Assembly: GCA_018261895.1 (NCBI GenBank)
Contig: JAGTRT010000002.1
Span: 62,001-126,000, forward strand
DNA: 64,000 nt
Direction: 5' to 3'
Source: Pseudomonadota bacterium
Lineage (GTDB): Bacteria; Pseudomonadota; Gammaproteobacteria; Burkholderiales; Rhodocyclaceae
A program made the translations under genes and the position numbers. The stretch's first letter is position 1. Every line of letters starts with the position of its first letter. Shown in pieces: positions 9,725 through 19,010 of this stretch. The notes beneath the pieces were generated by a model. That model ran no database searches. It was not told the DNA's origin and worked only from the letters and a program-made list of their open reading frames with translations.

Positions 9725-10213
9725 TTGAAAAGGATTTCGGACGCTTTCGCATTTGCCAGAGATGGTCGTGTTCTCGAGGGAACGCTGGCCGTTTCGGACC
9801 TTGAACGCCTGCATGATCTGCTGGCGGACATAGAGGGAGAGATTGCTTTCTCACTTAGTGGGCAAAAAGGTGAAAATGGAGAGCCCATGTTGCACGTGGC
9901 AGTTTCGGGAACGATTTCCCTGGCCTGTCAACGTTGCCTTGGATCCGTACCTTACGATCTGGAAGTCGACAACCTGCTGGAACTGGTTCCAGAGGGAGGA
10001 GAGCTTTCGCAGGATGAGCTGGAAGACGACACCCGGGATTTCCTGCCCGTGGCGCGCGAACTGATTGTGGCTGATTTGGTCGAGGATGAAATCCTCTTGT
10101 CACTACCAGTTGCGCCAAGGCACGAAAAATGTGGTTTGCCTGGTTTGGCCAATGCCGGCGAGCGGATTAATCCGTTTGCGGTCCTGTCCGAGCTTAAAGG
10201 CAAGCCGAACTGA
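9725..10213 (+). CDS. yceD: YceD family protein (DUF177), 23S rRNA accumulation factor
   Basis: YceD proteins are needed for normal 23S rRNA levels and are coupled to rpmF. Conserved features include the CQRCLG motif and the later CGLPGLAN/RINPFAVLSELK segment, plus an acidic middle. The start is uncertain: the only near start codon in frame is TTG at 9725 (MKRISDAFAFARDGR), which lies just after the predicted transcription start. The ATG at 9700 is in another frame, and the in-frame ATG at 9662 lies upstream of the promoter. About 162 residues. Confidence 0.85.
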   Translation: MKRISDAFAFARDGRVLEGTLAVSDLERLHDLLADIEGEIAFSLSGQKGENGEPMLHVAVSGTISLACQRCLGSVPYDLEVDNLLELVPEGGELSQDELEDDTRDFLPVARELIVADLVEDEILLSLPVAPRHEKCGLPGLANAGERINPFAVLSELKGKPN

Positions 10214-10231
10214 TTTTATTGGAGTATCAAC

Positions 10232-10411
10232 ATGGCCGTTCAACAAAACAAGAAGTCCCCGTCCAAGCGTGGCATGCATCGCGCTCACGATTTTCTGACC
10301 GCTCCGGCTCTGGCCGTTGAGCCGACTACCGGTGAAGCCCATCTGCGTCACCATATTTCCCCGACCGGTTTTTACCGCGGCAAGAAAGTCCTCAAGGCCA
10401 AGGGCGAGTAA
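10232..10411 (+). CDS. rpmF: 50S ribosomal protein L32
   Basis: A 59-residue ribosomal protein: [20 protein letters not shown], the typical basic N-terminus, and a C-terminus [17 protein letters not shown] lies 8 bases before the ATG. It lies 18 bp after yceD and is followed by a terminator hairpin before plsX. The zinc-binding cysteines found in some L32 proteins are absent, so this is the zinc-independent form usual in Proteobacteria. Confidence 0.96.
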   Translation: MAVQQNKKSPSKRGMHRAHDFLTAPALAVEPTTGEAHLRHHISPTGFYRGKKVLKAKGE

Positions 10412-10421
10412 TCGTTCTTTG

Positions 10422-10457
10422 AAAGGCAGGCGGTTCTTTGTGAGCTGCCTGCCTTTT
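10422..10457 (+). terminator. Terminator or attenuator after rpmF
   Basis: AAAGGCAGGC pairs with GCCTGCCTTT across a 15-base loop and is followed by TTTT. It lies 9 bp before the plsX start, so it may set the ratio of ribosomal protein to lipid-synthesis mRNA. Confidence 0.7.
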
Positions 10458-10465
10458 ATTTTGCC

Positions 10466-11494
10466 ATGACAACCCGCATAGCCATCGATTGCATGGGGGG
10501 TGACCACGGTCCGTCTGTGACGGTTCCGGCGGCCATTCAGTTTCTTGCGGAGCATCCGTCTGCGAATCTTATCCTGGTTGGCCAGGAGGATGCGCTGCGA
10601 CCGTTGCTCGGCACCCATGCCAGTGACGCCCGCATTCGAATCATCCATGCCTCCGAAATTGTTGGCATGGACGAATCGCCGGCGCTCGCCTTGCGCAACA
10701 AAAAAGATTCATCGATGCGCGTGGCAATCAATCAGGTCAAGGCGGGCGAAGCCGATGCCTGTGTTTCCGCTGGAAATACCGGTGCATTGATGGCCATTTC
10801 CCGGTTCGTTCTCAAAATGCTGCCCGGTATCGATCGTCCGGCACTTTGCGGTCCCCTGCCTACGGTGAAGGGGCACACCCATATGCTCGATTTGGGCGCC
10901 AATGTGGATTGTGGCCCCGAGCATCTGCTGCAGTTTGGCATCATGGCCGCCATGCTGGTTGCTGCCACCGAACACAAGGAACGCCCCTCGGTTGGTATCC
11001 TCAACATTGGTGAAGAGGACATCAAAGGCAACGAGGTCGTGAAGGCGGCTGCCGCGTTGTTGCGTCAATCCGATCTCAACTTCATTGGCAATGTTGAAGG
11101 TGATGGCATCTACCGAGGCGAAGCCGATGTCGTCGTCTGCGATGGCTTTGTCGGCAATGTTGCCCTGAAGACATCCGAAGGCCTTGCGCAGATGCTTGCA
11201 TCGTCGTTACGCGAAGAATTCAAGCGGAATTGGCTCACCAAACTGGCTGCACTCATTGCCATTTCCGTTCTCAACAATTTCAAAAAGCGCTTTGACCACC
11301 GTCGGTACAATGGCGCAGTCCTTCTGGGACTCAAGGGAATTTCGGTGAAAAGCCATGGCTCTGCAGATCGCCTGGCTTTTGGCAACGCGATTTCCAGAGC
11401 TTACGATGCGGCCGAAAATCGCGTTCTTGAACGGATCACAACTCGCATGGCACAAACGACAAAAGCTTCACCTGCCATTCTGGAGAATGCTTGA
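10466..11494 (+). CDS. plsX: Phosphate acyltransferase PlsX
   Basis: Converts acyl-ACP to acyl phosphate, the acyl donor for PlsY in phospholipid synthesis; a peripheral membrane enzyme. 342 residues, normal length. Family blocks include [12 protein letters not shown] at residues 4-15, [18 protein letters not shown] and VVCDGFVGN. It sits directly after the rpmF terminator hairpin and its TGA abuts the fabH ATG without a gap. Confidence 0.97.
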   Translation: MTTRIAIDCMGGDHGPSVTVPAAIQFLAEHPSANLILVGQEDALRPLLGTHASDARIRIIHASEIVGMDESPALALRNKKDSSMRVAINQVKAGEADACVSAGNTGALMAISRFVLKMLPGIDRPALCGPLPTVKGHTHMLDLGANVDCGPEHLLQFGIMAAMLVAATEHKERPSVGILNIGEEDIKGNEVVKAAAALLRQSDLNFIGNVEGDGIYRGEADVVVCDGFVGNVALKTSEGLAQMLASSLREEFKRNWLTKLAALIAISVLNNFKKRFDHRRYNGAVLLGLKGISVKSHGSADRLAFGNAISRAYDAAENRVLERITTRMAQTTKASPAILENA

Positions 11495-12454
11495 ATGTAC
11501 GCACGTCTGATTGGTACTGGCAGTTGCCTCCCCGGTAACCCGGTTAGCAATGACGATCTGGCGGCTCGCGGCATCGAAACAAACGATGAATGGATCGTGT
11601 CTCGTACAGGCATCCGTACCCGACATCTTGCAGCTCCCGGGATGACTTCCAGTGAACTCGGCCTTGTCGCGGCCCAACGGGCACTTGAAATGGCTGGGCT
11701 GGCACCAAGCGACCTTGATCTGATTATCGTTGCGACATCAACACCGGATTTTATTTTCCCAAGTACGGCATGCCTGATCCAGGGCAAGTTAGGTAACAAG
11801 GGGGCCGCGGCCTTCGATGTGCAGGCCGTTTGCAGCGGCTTCACCTATGCGCTTGGAATTGCGGAAAAATTTATCAAGTCCGGCAGCCATAAAAAGGCGT
11901 TGGTCATTGGTGCTGAGGTCTTTTCCCGCATCCTAGACTGGAATGACCGCGGAACATGTGTGTTGTTCGGCGATGGGGCAGGCGCTGTCGTTCTGGAGGC
12001 CTCAGATAAGCCGGGAATTTTGGCGACAGCCATGCACGCCGATGGCAGCCAAAATGGCATTCTCAATGTTCCTGGGCAAGTCTGCGGCGGGCAGGTCACC
12101 GGCGACCCATTCCTTCGAATGGATGGTCAGGCTGTTTTCAAGTTTGCTGTACGTGTGCTGGCTGATATTGCTGAAGAGGTTTGCGAAACGGCCGGTCTGA
12201 AAACAGCCGATGTGGACTGGTTGATACCCCATCAGGCCAACATCCGAATTATCGAAGCTACAGGCAAGAAGCTTGGTATCGATCGAGAAAAGGTCATTGT
12301 GACCGTTGATCGCCACGGGAATACCTCGGCAGCATCGGTGCCACTCGCTCTGGATGAGGCGGTGAGGGATGGCCGTATCAAGAAAGGGCAACGAGTGCTG
12401 GTTGAGGGCGTGGGTGGCGGCTTTACCTGGGGCGCAGCCCTGTTCGAATTCTGA
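11495..12454 (+). CDS. fabH: 3-oxoacyl-ACP synthase III
   Basis: Condenses acetyl-CoA with malonyl-ACP to start fatty-acid synthesis. The catalytic triad is visible: Cys113 (AVCSGF), His246 (IPHQANIRI) and Asn276 (GNTSAAS). 319 residues. Neighbours plsX and fabD fix its place in the fab cluster. Confidence 0.97.
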   Translation: MYARLIGTGSCLPGNPVSNDDLAARGIETNDEWIVSRTGIRTRHLAAPGMTSSELGLVAAQRALEMAGLAPSDLDLIIVATSTPDFIFPSTACLIQGKLGNKGAAAFDVQAVCSGFTYALGIAEKFIKSGSHKKALVIGAEVFSRILDWNDRGTCVLFGDGAGAVVLEASDKPGILATAMHADGSQNGILNVPGQVCGGQVTGDPFLRMDGQAVFKFAVRVLADIAEEVCETAGLKTADVDWLIPHQANIRIIEATGKKLGIDREKVIVTVDRHGNTSAASVPLALDEAVRDGRIKKGQRVLVEGVGGGFTWGAALFEF

Positions 12455-12471
12455 ATCCGGAGACGTTGACG

Positions 12472-13398
12472 ATGTCTTTTGCTTTTGTATTTCCAGGCCA
12501 GGGCTCACAGAGCGTTGGCATGATGGCGGCCTATGGCGATGCTGCAATCGTTCGCTCAACCTTCGACGAAGCCTCCTCGGCTCTAGGGGAGGACCTTTGG
12601 TCCATGGTTGCAGATGGTCCCGCTGAAGCCTTGACCCAAACAGTCAACACGCAACCAGTCATGCTGACCGCAGGGATTGCCGCGTGGCGCCTTTGGCAGG
12701 AAAAGGGTGGGAAAACGCCTGCTGTTGTCGCCGGGCACAGTCTTGGTGAATACACTGCACTCGTGGCGGCTGGTGTTATCGATTTTAAGGATGCTGTTCC
12801 ACTGGTACGTCTGCGTGCTGCAGCCATGCAGGAAGCTGTTCCGCTGGGAACCGGTGCGATGGCCGCCATTCTGGGCCTGGACAATGCAGGCATCCTTGCC
12901 GCTTGTGCTGAAGCTGCGCAGGGGGAGGTTGTTGAACCCGTCAATTTCAATGCCAATGGTCAGACCGTGATTGCCGGGCACAAAGCCGCGGTTGAGCGCG
13001 CCATGGATGCATGCAAGTCCCGCGGAGCCAAAATGGCCAAGGCGCTACCTGTCTCCGCACCGTTTCACTCTTCATTGATTCGACCGGCAGCGGACAAACT
13101 GGCTGCACGCCTATCCCAATTGAATCTCAACGCGCCCTCCATCCCGGTCATCAACAACGTTGATGTGGCCATTGAAAATGACCCCGTTCATATCAAGGAT
13201 GCGCTGGTGCGCCAGGCATTCAATCCGGTTCGCTGGGTCGAGACGATTCAAAAAATGGCTGCGATCGGGGTCACAACGGTAGCAGAGTGCGGGCCCGGGA
13301 AGGTTCTTGCCGGCCTGACGAAACGTTGTGCAGAAGGAGTTTCCGGGGTTGCATTGGCTGATGCGGCATCGATTGAAGCGAATCTGGGCCTGGAATAA
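12472..13398 (+). CDS. fabD: Malonyl-CoA:ACP transacylase
   Basis: Loads malonyl groups onto acyl carrier protein. The start at ATG 12472 (MSFAFVFPGQGSQ) follows a GGAGA site; a TTG two codons upstream is less likely. The nucleophile is Ser90 in GHSLGEY, GQGSQ is at the N-terminus, and the histidine is in VSAPFHSS near residue 200. 308 residues. It lies 3 bp before fabG. Confidence 0.96.
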   Translation: MSFAFVFPGQGSQSVGMMAAYGDAAIVRSTFDEASSALGEDLWSMVADGPAEALTQTVNTQPVMLTAGIAAWRLWQEKGGKTPAVVAGHSLGEYTALVAAGVIDFKDAVPLVRLRAAAMQEAVPLGTGAMAAILGLDNAGILAACAEAAQGEVVEPVNFNANGQTVIAGHKAAVERAMDACKSRGAKMAKALPVSAPFHSSLIRPAADKLAARLSQLNLNAPSIPVINNVDVAIENDPVHIKDALVRQAFNPVRWVETIQKMAAIGVTTVAECGPGKVLAGLTKRCAEGVSGVALADAASIEANLGLE

Positions 13399-13401
13399 CC
13401 T

Positions 13402-14142
13402 ATGTTGAACGACAAGATTGCTCTCGTAACGGGCGCCACCAGAGGTATTGGGCGTGCCATTGCAGTGGAACTCGGCAGACTGGGTGCCATCGTGATTGGT
13501 ACGGCTACGACAGAGGACGGCGCAAATAGTATTTCCAGTTATCTCGCCGAGGCCGGGATCAATGGCAAAGGTATTGCACTGAATGTTTGTGACGTGGCGC
13601 AGACAGACGCCATTCTGGCCGATCTGGGCAAAGAGTTCGGCGCAATAACCATCCTGGTCAACAATGCCGGCATTACACGTGACAATCTCGCCATGCGCAT
13701 GGGGGATGATGAGTGGGATGCGGTCATTGAAACCAATCTCAAAGCCGTATTCCGGCTTTCCCGCGGCGTTATGCGCGGCATGATGAAGGCCCGTTTTGGC
13801 CGCATCATCAATATCACTTCGGTTGTCGGTTACTCCGGCAATGCAGGGCAGGCCAATTACTGTGCGGCGAAAGCCGGTGTTGCTGGCATGAGCCGTTCGC
13901 TGGCCCGTGAATTGGGCAGCCGCAACATCACTGTTAATTGTGTCGCACCCGGCTTTATCGCCACGGACATGACGCATGCGTTGACCGAAGAGCAGAAGCA
14001 GGCCATGCTGGCGAGCATCCCGTTGGGTCGTGCCGGCACGCCAGAAGACATTGCCGGCACTGTCGGCTTCCTCGTATCCCCGGCTGCCGCCTATATTACG
14101 GGCACGACAGTGCATGTAAATGGCGGGATGTTCATGGATTGA
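13402..14142 (+). CDS. fabG: 3-oxoacyl-ACP reductase
   Basis: NADPH-dependent reduction of 3-oxoacyl-ACP in each elongation cycle. A short-chain dehydrogenase of 246 residues, with cofactor motif TGATRGIG (residues 10-17), NNAG, catalytic Ser near 140 (ITSVVG), Tyr153 and Lys157 (YCAAK). Second reductive step of the cluster, followed by a T-rich gap before acpP. Confidence 0.97.
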   Translation: MLNDKIALVTGATRGIGRAIAVELGRLGAIVIGTATTEDGANSISSYLAEAGINGKGIALNVCDVAQTDAILADLGKEFGAITILVNNAGITRDNLAMRMGDDEWDAVIETNLKAVFRLSRGVMRGMMKARFGRIINITSVVGYSGNAGQANYCAAKAGVAGMSRSLARELGSRNITVNCVAPGFIATDMTHALTEEQKQAMLASIPLGRAGTPEDIAGTVGFLVSPAAAYITGTTVHVNGGMFMD

Positions 14143-14215
14143 TTTCCTGAAGCCTCGGCTTTTGGTAGACTTGTAACGTTTTTTTTCGTACCCCTCAGGG
14201 GAAGGAGTTTTTCTA

Positions 14216-14452
14216 ATGGATAACATCGTAGAGCGCGTCAAAAAGATCGTCGCCGAACAACTGGGCGTGAACGAAGCGGACATCAAGAACGAGTCCTCTT
14301 TTGTGGACGATCTTGGCGCGGATTCGCTGGATACCGTTGAACTGGTTATGGCGCTGGAAGAAGAGTTCGAGACCGAAATTCCGGACGACCAAGCTGAAAA
14401 GATCACCACGGTTCAGCAGGCTGTCGATTTCATCCTCGCTAACAAGAAGTAA
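14216..14452 (+). CDS. acpP: Acyl carrier protein
   Basis: A small acidic carrier of fatty-acid intermediates, 78 residues. The phosphopantetheine site is Ser37 in GADSLDTVE; the prosthetic group would be added by AcpS, encoded about 12 kb downstream. A GGAAGGAG ribosome site precedes the ATG. The 73-bp gap from fabG and the hairpin after the gene suggest separate control of acpP abundance. Confidence 0.98.
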   Translation: MDNIVERVKKIVAEQLGVNEADIKNESSFVDDLGADSLDTVELVMALEEEFETEIPDDQAEKITTVQQAVDFILANKK

Positions 14453-14472
14453 TCCAATTCTGGTTGAATCAG

Positions 14473-14501
14473 GCAAGGCCGGCCCCCATGGCCGGCCTTG
14501 C
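14473..14501 (+). terminator. Strong hairpin between acpP and fabF
   Basis: A 12-bp GC-rich stem (GCAAGGCCGGCC and its complement) with a 5-base loop, followed by a broken T-run (TACTTTTGCTTT). It probably terminates part of the transcription, giving more acpP than fabF mRNA. Confidence 0.7.
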
Positions 14502-14524
14502 TACTTTTGCTTTCGGAGTGCACC

Positions 14525-15760
14525 TTGGCACGTCGTAGAGTCGTAATTACTGGTCTGGGCATTGTTTGCCCAGTCGGAAACACCGTCGAAGAAGCTTGGC
14601 AAAACATTCTGGCTGGCAAGTCTGGTATTGCCGCCGTGACCAAGTTCGATACCACTGGCTTTCCGGTTCAATTTGCCGGAGAGGTCAAGAACTTTGACAT
14701 CTCGCAATACATTTCCGCCAAAGATGCCCGCCGCATGGACGACTTCATCCATTTTGGCCTGGCTGCCGGCATTCAGGCTGTCCGCGATGCGGGACTGGAT
14801 AAGGAAAATGTAGTTGATCTCGAGCGCGTTGGCGTTGCCATCGGTTCCGGGATCGGTGGCCTGCCGCTGATCGAAGCGACAAAAGACGAGTACAACGCAG
14901 GTGGCGTACGCAAAGTTTCGCCATTCTTCGTGCCGGGTTCGATCATCAACATGATCTCGGGCAATCTGTCGATCGAGTTTGGCTTCAAGGGTCCGAATAT
15001 CGCCCTGGTTTCTGCCTGCACGACCGGTACGCATTCGATTGGTGACGCAGCGCGCATCATCGAATATGGCGATGCCGATGTGATGATCGCGGGTGGCGCC
15101 GAATCGACGGTATCACCGCTGGGCATGGGCGGTTTCTGTGCGGCGCGTGCGCTATCGACGCGCAATGACGATCCGACCACGGCCAGCCGGCCATGGGATA
15201 AGGATCGCGATGGTTTCGTGCTGGGCGAGGGGGCCGGTGTCATGGTTCTCGAGGAGTACGAGCACGCCAAGGCACGCGGCGCAAAGATCTATGCCGAGGT
15301 GGCAGGTTACGGCATGAGCGCCGATGCCTATCACATCACTGCACCGAACATGGACGGCCCGCGTCGTTCCATGGTCAATGCAATGAAGAATGCCGGCATT
15401 GCACCAACCGACGTTCAGTACTTGAATGCCCACGGCACCTCTACGCCGCTCGGCGACAAGAATGAGTCGGACGCGGTCAAAGCGGCTTTCGGTGAGCATG
15501 CCTACAAGCTGGTGGTCAATTCGACGAAGTCGATGACGGGCCATTTGCTGGGCGGTGCAGGCGGTATTGAATCGGTGTTCACGGTTCTGGCGATCCATAA
15601 CCAGATTTCGCCACCGACCATCAATATCTTCAATCAGGATCCAGAATGCGATCTCGATTACTGCGCCAACGTGGCGCGGCCTATGGCCATCGAGTACGGC
15701 CTGAAGAATAACTTCGGCTTTGGTGGAACCAACGGCTCACTGGTCTTCAAGCGTATCTAA
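14525..15760 (+). CDS. fabF: 3-oxoacyl-ACP synthase II
   Basis: The main elongating condensing enzyme. The start is TTG at 14525 (MARRRVVITGLG): GGAG lies 5 bases upstream and 411 residues match the family. An in-frame ATG nine codons earlier lies partly in the hairpin region and adds no conserved sequence. Active site: Cys165 (SACTTGT), the histidines of NAHGTSTPLGD and KSMTGHLLGGAG, and the C-terminal NNFGFGGTN. Confidence 0.96.
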   Translation: MARRRVVITGLGIVCPVGNTVEEAWQNILAGKSGIAAVTKFDTTGFPVQFAGEVKNFDISQYISAKDARRMDDFIHFGLAAGIQAVRDAGLDKENVVDLERVGVAIGSGIGGLPLIEATKDEYNAGGVRKVSPFFVPGSIINMISGNLSIEFGFKGPNIALVSACTTGTHSIGDAARIIEYGDADVMIAGGAESTVSPLGMGGFCAARALSTRNDDPTTASRPWDKDRDGFVLGEGAGVMVLEEYEHAKARGAKIYAEVAGYGMSADAYHITAPNMDGPRRSMVNAMKNAGIAPTDVQYLNAHGTSTPLGDKNESDAVKAAFGEHAYKLVVNSTKSMTGHLLGGAGGIESVFTVLAIHNQISPPTINIFNQDPECDLDYCANVARPMAIEYGLKNNFGFGGTNGSLVFKRI

Positions 15761-15784
15761 GCAAAATTAGCAGGAATACGAACG

Positions 15785-16225
15785 GTGCAGTTTCCGATCA
15801 TCATCGGAGTGCACCGTTCGCGTTTTCTGGATGCCCTGCTGGTGTTGCTTGCATTGCTGGCGGTATCGGCAATCCTGGCTTTCCATTGTCCGCAGAGCAT
15901 TCGTGCCGGCTTGCTGATACTTGTCCTGCTGCTGACGAGTCTGGCATGGCGAGGACTGACGCCGACCCTCAGGTCAATCCGGCTGGAGCGTAGCGGGGAA
16001 ATTCTGGTTGCACGGATCATCGGAGAAACGGATTTCGTACCGGCGCTACCCAGGCCCGGGGCGACCATTCACCCCTGGTTGATGGTCATCACGCTGGACC
16101 TGGCCGATGGGCGACCGGCAACGCTCATTCTTACGGTCAACCGGAAAAATAGCCAAAATTTGAAATGCTTGCGCGTATTCATGCGCTGGCAGGCGAAATT
16201 TACCGAGTCTGGCGACGCCGCCTGA
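15785..16225 (+). CDS. Small membrane protein, YgfX/CptA-like
   Basis: A 146-residue protein with two adjacent hydrophobic helices (about residues 16-34 and 40-57), then a soluble domain ending in LRVFMRWQ. The layout and position resemble YgfX-type proteins, a cytoplasmic-membrane family of poorly defined role; assignment is moderate. Codons 117-128 ([12 protein letters not shown]) are a copy of the dispersed repeat, replacing what in relatives is usually a variable stretch before the RLRV-like motif. The last 26 bp overlap the convergent end of nadB. Confidence 0.6.
   Translation: MQFPIIIGVHRSRFLDALLVLLALLAVSAILAFHCPQSIRAGLLILVLLLTSLAWRGLTPTLRSIRLERSGEILVARIIGETDFVPALPRPGATIHPWLMVITLDLADGRPATLILTVNRKNSQNLKCLRVFMRWQAKFTESGDAA
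16133..16167 (+). repeat. Dispersed 34-bp repeat, copy 2
   Basis: ACGGTCAACCGGAAA followed by AATAGCCAAAATTTGAAAT. It lies in frame within the YgfX-like gene and encodes TVNRK, as copy 1 does. Confidence 0.85.
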
Positions 16226-17780
16226 GCACCGTATTCCTTGCCTTGTGGGCCATTTCCGGAAAATCGCGCGAGAAATGCAGGCCGCGGCTTTCCCTGCGTT
16301 GCATGGCGCAGCGAACGATCAGGTCCGCCGTTTCAACCAGATTGCGCAATTCGATCAGGTCGTGGCTGACCCGGAAGTTGGCATAAAACTCCTCGATTTC
16401 CCGGCGCAACAAGCCGATTCGATGCTTGGCCCGTTTCAGGCGCTTTGTCGTGCGGACAATGCCGACGTAGTCCCACATGAAGCGGCGCAACTCATCCCAG
16501 TTGTGGGAAATCACCACTTCTTCGTCGGCATCGGTCACCCGGCTTTCGTCCCACAGCGGCAAAACCGGACGCTCGGCAGGTCGGTTTGCCAAGATGTCCT
16601 TGACTGCCGCCTCGGCAAACACCAGACATTCGAGCAGGGAATTCGATGCCAGGCGATTGGCACCGTGCAGGCCAGTACAGGAGGCTTCGCCGGCGACGTA
16701 GAGGCCCGCCACATCAGTCCGGCCGTGCAAATCGCTGACAATGCCGCCGCAGGTGTAATGTGCTGCCGGCACCACGGGAATTGGCTCCTGCGCAATGTCG
16801 ATGCCCAGCTCCAGGCAACGGGCATGAATATTCGGGAAGTGATTGCGGATAAAGTCCTCACCCTTGTGGGAAATATCGAGGAAAACGCAATCCAGTCCGC
16901 GCTTTTTCATTTCGAAGTCGATGGCCCGCGCCACGATGTCGCGTGGTGCCAGCTCGGCACGATCGTCGTGTTCCGGCATGAAGCGAGTGCCATCCGGCAG
17001 GCGGAGCAGGCCGCCTTCACCCCGCACCGCTTCTGAAATCAAGAACGACTTGGCTTGCGGATGGTACAAACAGGTTGGATGAAATTGGATGAACTCCATG
17101 TTGGCCACGCGGCATCCTGCGCGATAGGCCATGGCAATGCCGTCGCCAGTAGAAGTATCGGGGTTGGTCGTGTAGAGATAGACTTTTCCCGCACCGCCCG
17201 TCGCCAGAAGCGTATTGGCGGCGCCGATGGTAACGATTTCGCCATTCCGGTTGTTCAATACATAGGCACCAAAACAACGCTTTTCGCCCGTGCCCAGCTT
17301 GTCCCCGGTGATCAGATCAATCGCGATGTGATCCTCCAGCACGGTGATATGGTCGTTTTCCCTGACTTTTTTCGTCAGTGTGTCCTGAACGGCCAAGCCC
17401 GTTGCATCGGCCACGTGAATCACGCGACGGGCACTGTGGCCGCCTTCGCGGGTCAGGTGGTAGCCGGATTCATCCTTGGTAAAGGGAACGCCTTGCTCAA
17501 TGAGCCATTCAATAGCGTGTCTTCCGTTTTCGACAACAAACCGGGTGGCCTTTTCGTCATTCAGCCAGGCACCTGCAACGAGTGTGTCGTGAATATGCGC
17601 TTCTATGGAATCGCGACTATCCAGAACGGCGGCAATTCCACCTTGTGCCCATCCGGAAGCTGAGTCTTCCAGGCTACGTTTGCTGACCAATGCAACATGG
17701 CATTTGGCGGAGGCCAGTCGAAGAGCCGCGGATTGTCCTGCCAGTCCGCTACCAATGATAAGGACATCAAATTTCAGCAC
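16200..17780 (-). CDS. nadB: L-aspartate oxidase
   Basis: A flavoenzyme oxidising L-aspartate to iminoaspartate, the first step of NAD synthesis. 526 residues. The FAD-binding motif is [18 protein letters not shown] at the N-terminus. Family features include [41 protein letters not shown] and the Arg-rich C-terminal helical domain. It converges on the YgfX-like gene with a 26-bp overlap and is divergent from rpoE. nadA and nadC are not in the window. Confidence 0.96.
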   Translation of the reverse strand: MLKFDVLIIGSGLAGQSAALRLASAKCHVALVSKRSLEDSASGWAQGGIAAVLDSRDSIEAHIHDTLVAGAWLNDEKATRFVVENGRHAIEWLIEQGVPFTKDESGYHLTREGGHSARRVIHVADATGLAVQDTLTKKVRENDHITVLEDHIAIDLITGDKLGTGEKRCFGAYVLNNRNGEIVTIGAANTLLATGGAGKVYLYTTNPDTSTGDGIAMAYRAGCRVANMEFIQFHPTCLYHPQAKSFLISEAVRGEGGLLRLPDGTRFMPEHDDRAELAPRDIVARAIDFEMKKRGLDCVFLDISHKGEDFIRNHFPNIHARCLELGIDIAQEPIPVVPAAHYTCGGIVSDLHGRTDVAGLYVAGEASCTGLHGANRLASNSLLECLVFAEAAVKDILANRPAERPVLPLWDESRVTDADEEVVISHNWDELRRFMWDYVGIVRTTKRLKRAKHRIGLLRREIEEFYANFRVSHDLIELRNLVETADLIVRCAMQRRESRGLHFSRDFPEMAHKARNTVLRRRRQTR

Positions 17781-17949
17781 GCTGTTCTCTGTAAGAGTTG
17801 TTTGGCACCAAATATAGCATGCAGAAAACCAATCCTCCGGTTACAGATGGTCACAAATAGGGATAATTACCTATCTGCTTCGGAAAATAGGCTGCGCTAT
17901 ACTTCAGCCATAAAGAAAGCAAAGATCAACCCCCAGGGAATGAAAAACC

Positions 17950-18549
17950 ATGAGTGAGCGCGAGATCGATCAAGTACTGGTCGAGCGGGCGCAAGGTGGA
18001 GATAAACTCGCCTTCGACCAATTGGTGAGCAAATACCAGCGAAAGCTGGGGAGATTGCTTTCGCGCTTCATTCGCGATCCAGCCGAAGTGGAAGATGTGT
18101 CGCAGGAGGCCTTCATCAAGGCCTACCGTGCCCTGCCGTCCTTCCGAGGCGAAAGCGCCTTTTACACCTGGCTATATCGCATTGGCATCAATACTGCCAA
18201 AAATTATCTGGTTTCGCAGGGGCGGCGCGCACCCACCACCACCGAGTTTGATAACGACGAGGCAGAGAGCTTTGAGGACGCATCCCAGTTGCGCGATATC
18301 AATACCCCGGAAAGCCTCCTGTTGACCAAGCAAATTGGCCAGACAATCAACGCGGCAATGGATGCGCTGCCGGAGGAACTGCGAACGGCAATCGTTCTGC
18401 GCGAAATCGACGGGATGTCTTATGAAGAAATTGCAGGCATCATGGACTGTCCGATTGGAACGGTTCGCTCCCGGATTTTTCGTGCCCGTGAAGCAGTGGC
18501 GGGTAAGTTGCGCCCATTGTTGGATACCTCCCTGGATAAACGCTGGTAA
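17950..18549 (+). CDS. rpoE: RNA polymerase sigma-E factor (ECF)
   Basis: An extracytoplasmic-function sigma factor controlling envelope stress genes. 199 residues with region 2 (FDQLVSKYQRKL, DVSQEAFIKAYRAL, FYTWLYRIGINTAKN) and region 4 (ALPEELRTAIVLREIDGMSYEEIAGIMDCPIGTVRSRIFRAR). Downstream are an RseC-type gene and a DegP-type protease gene, so the assignment to the RpoE/AlgU group is firm. Unusually, no rseA (anti-sigma) or rseB gene follows it; only 2 bp separate it from the rseC-like gene. Confidence 0.95.
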   Translation: MSEREIDQVLVERAQGGDKLAFDQLVSKYQRKLGRLLSRFIRDPAEVEDVSQEAFIKAYRALPSFRGESAFYTWLYRIGINTAKNYLVSQGRRAPTTTEFDNDEAESFEDASQLRDINTPESLLLTKQIGQTINAAMDALPEELRTAIVLREIDGMSYEEIAGIMDCPIGTVRSRIFRAREAVAGKLRPLLDTSLDKRW

Positions 18550-18551
18550 GG

Positions 18552-18986
18552 ATGAATACTGAACAAACCACGGTTCGCGCGATCGTTCGAAGCCTGGAGG
18601 GCAGCAGTGCCCACGTTGAAGTCGAGCATGGTGGCTGCGGGCGCTGTCACGAAAAAGGGGGGTGTGGCGGACAACAACTGACGCAGATGTTTTGTGCCGG
18701 ACCAAAGACATTCCATGTAGAAAACGACATCGGTGCTGACGTTGGCGATCGAGTCGTGATCGCCATTGCCCCTGGTAGCGTTAGCCGGATTGCGAATTTT
18801 GCCTATATTTTCCCGTTGACCGTAACAATCGTCGGCGGTGTTCTGGGAGCCTCGTTCGGCGGGGATCTGAATGCAATGATCGGCGCCGGTATCGGTCTTT
18901 GCGCTTCATTCCTGTATGTGATCATCCGCTCTCACAGCAATATTGGAAATCTTTCCGAGCGTCCCCATATCATTTCCCGTTCCTGA
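18552..18986 (+). CDS. rseC: RseC/MucC-type positive regulator of sigma-E
   Basis: A 144-residue inner-membrane protein with an N-terminal cysteine cluster (Cys29, Cys32, Cys38, Cys48 in CGRCHEKGGCGG and FCAG) and two membrane helices at about residues 78-98 and 103-118. RseC homologues also take part in reducing SoxR, through an Rnf-like route. It follows rpoE by 2 bp and is probably cotranscribed with it. A diverged copy of the dispersed repeat lies on the opposite strand of the first membrane helix without disturbing it. Confidence 0.85.
   Translation: MNTEQTTVRAIVRSLEGSSAHVEVEHGGCGRCHEKGGCGGQQLTQMFCAGPKTFHVENDIGADVGDRVVIAIAPGSVSRIANFAYIFPLTVTIVGGVLGASFGGDLNAMIGAGIGLCASFLYVIIRSHSNIGNLSERPHIISRS
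18789..18823 (-). repeat. Dispersed repeat, diverged copy in rseC
   Basis: On the minus strand: ACGGTCAAC, one mismatch, GGAAAA, then CAAAATTCGCAAT. By hand count 28 of 34 positions agree with copy 4 when one base gap is allowed. The host gene reads FPLTV here, the same register as FRLTV in copies 3 and 5. Confidence 0.55.
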
Positions 18987-19010
18987 GCAAATTAGGAGGT
19001 TTTTTCGCTT

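Noticed and set aside
17898-17903. TATACT as the rpoE promoter -10 box
   Set aside because: No matching -35 box lies at 16-18 bp, and no sigma-E-type GGAACTT element was found; evidence too weak to list as a feature.
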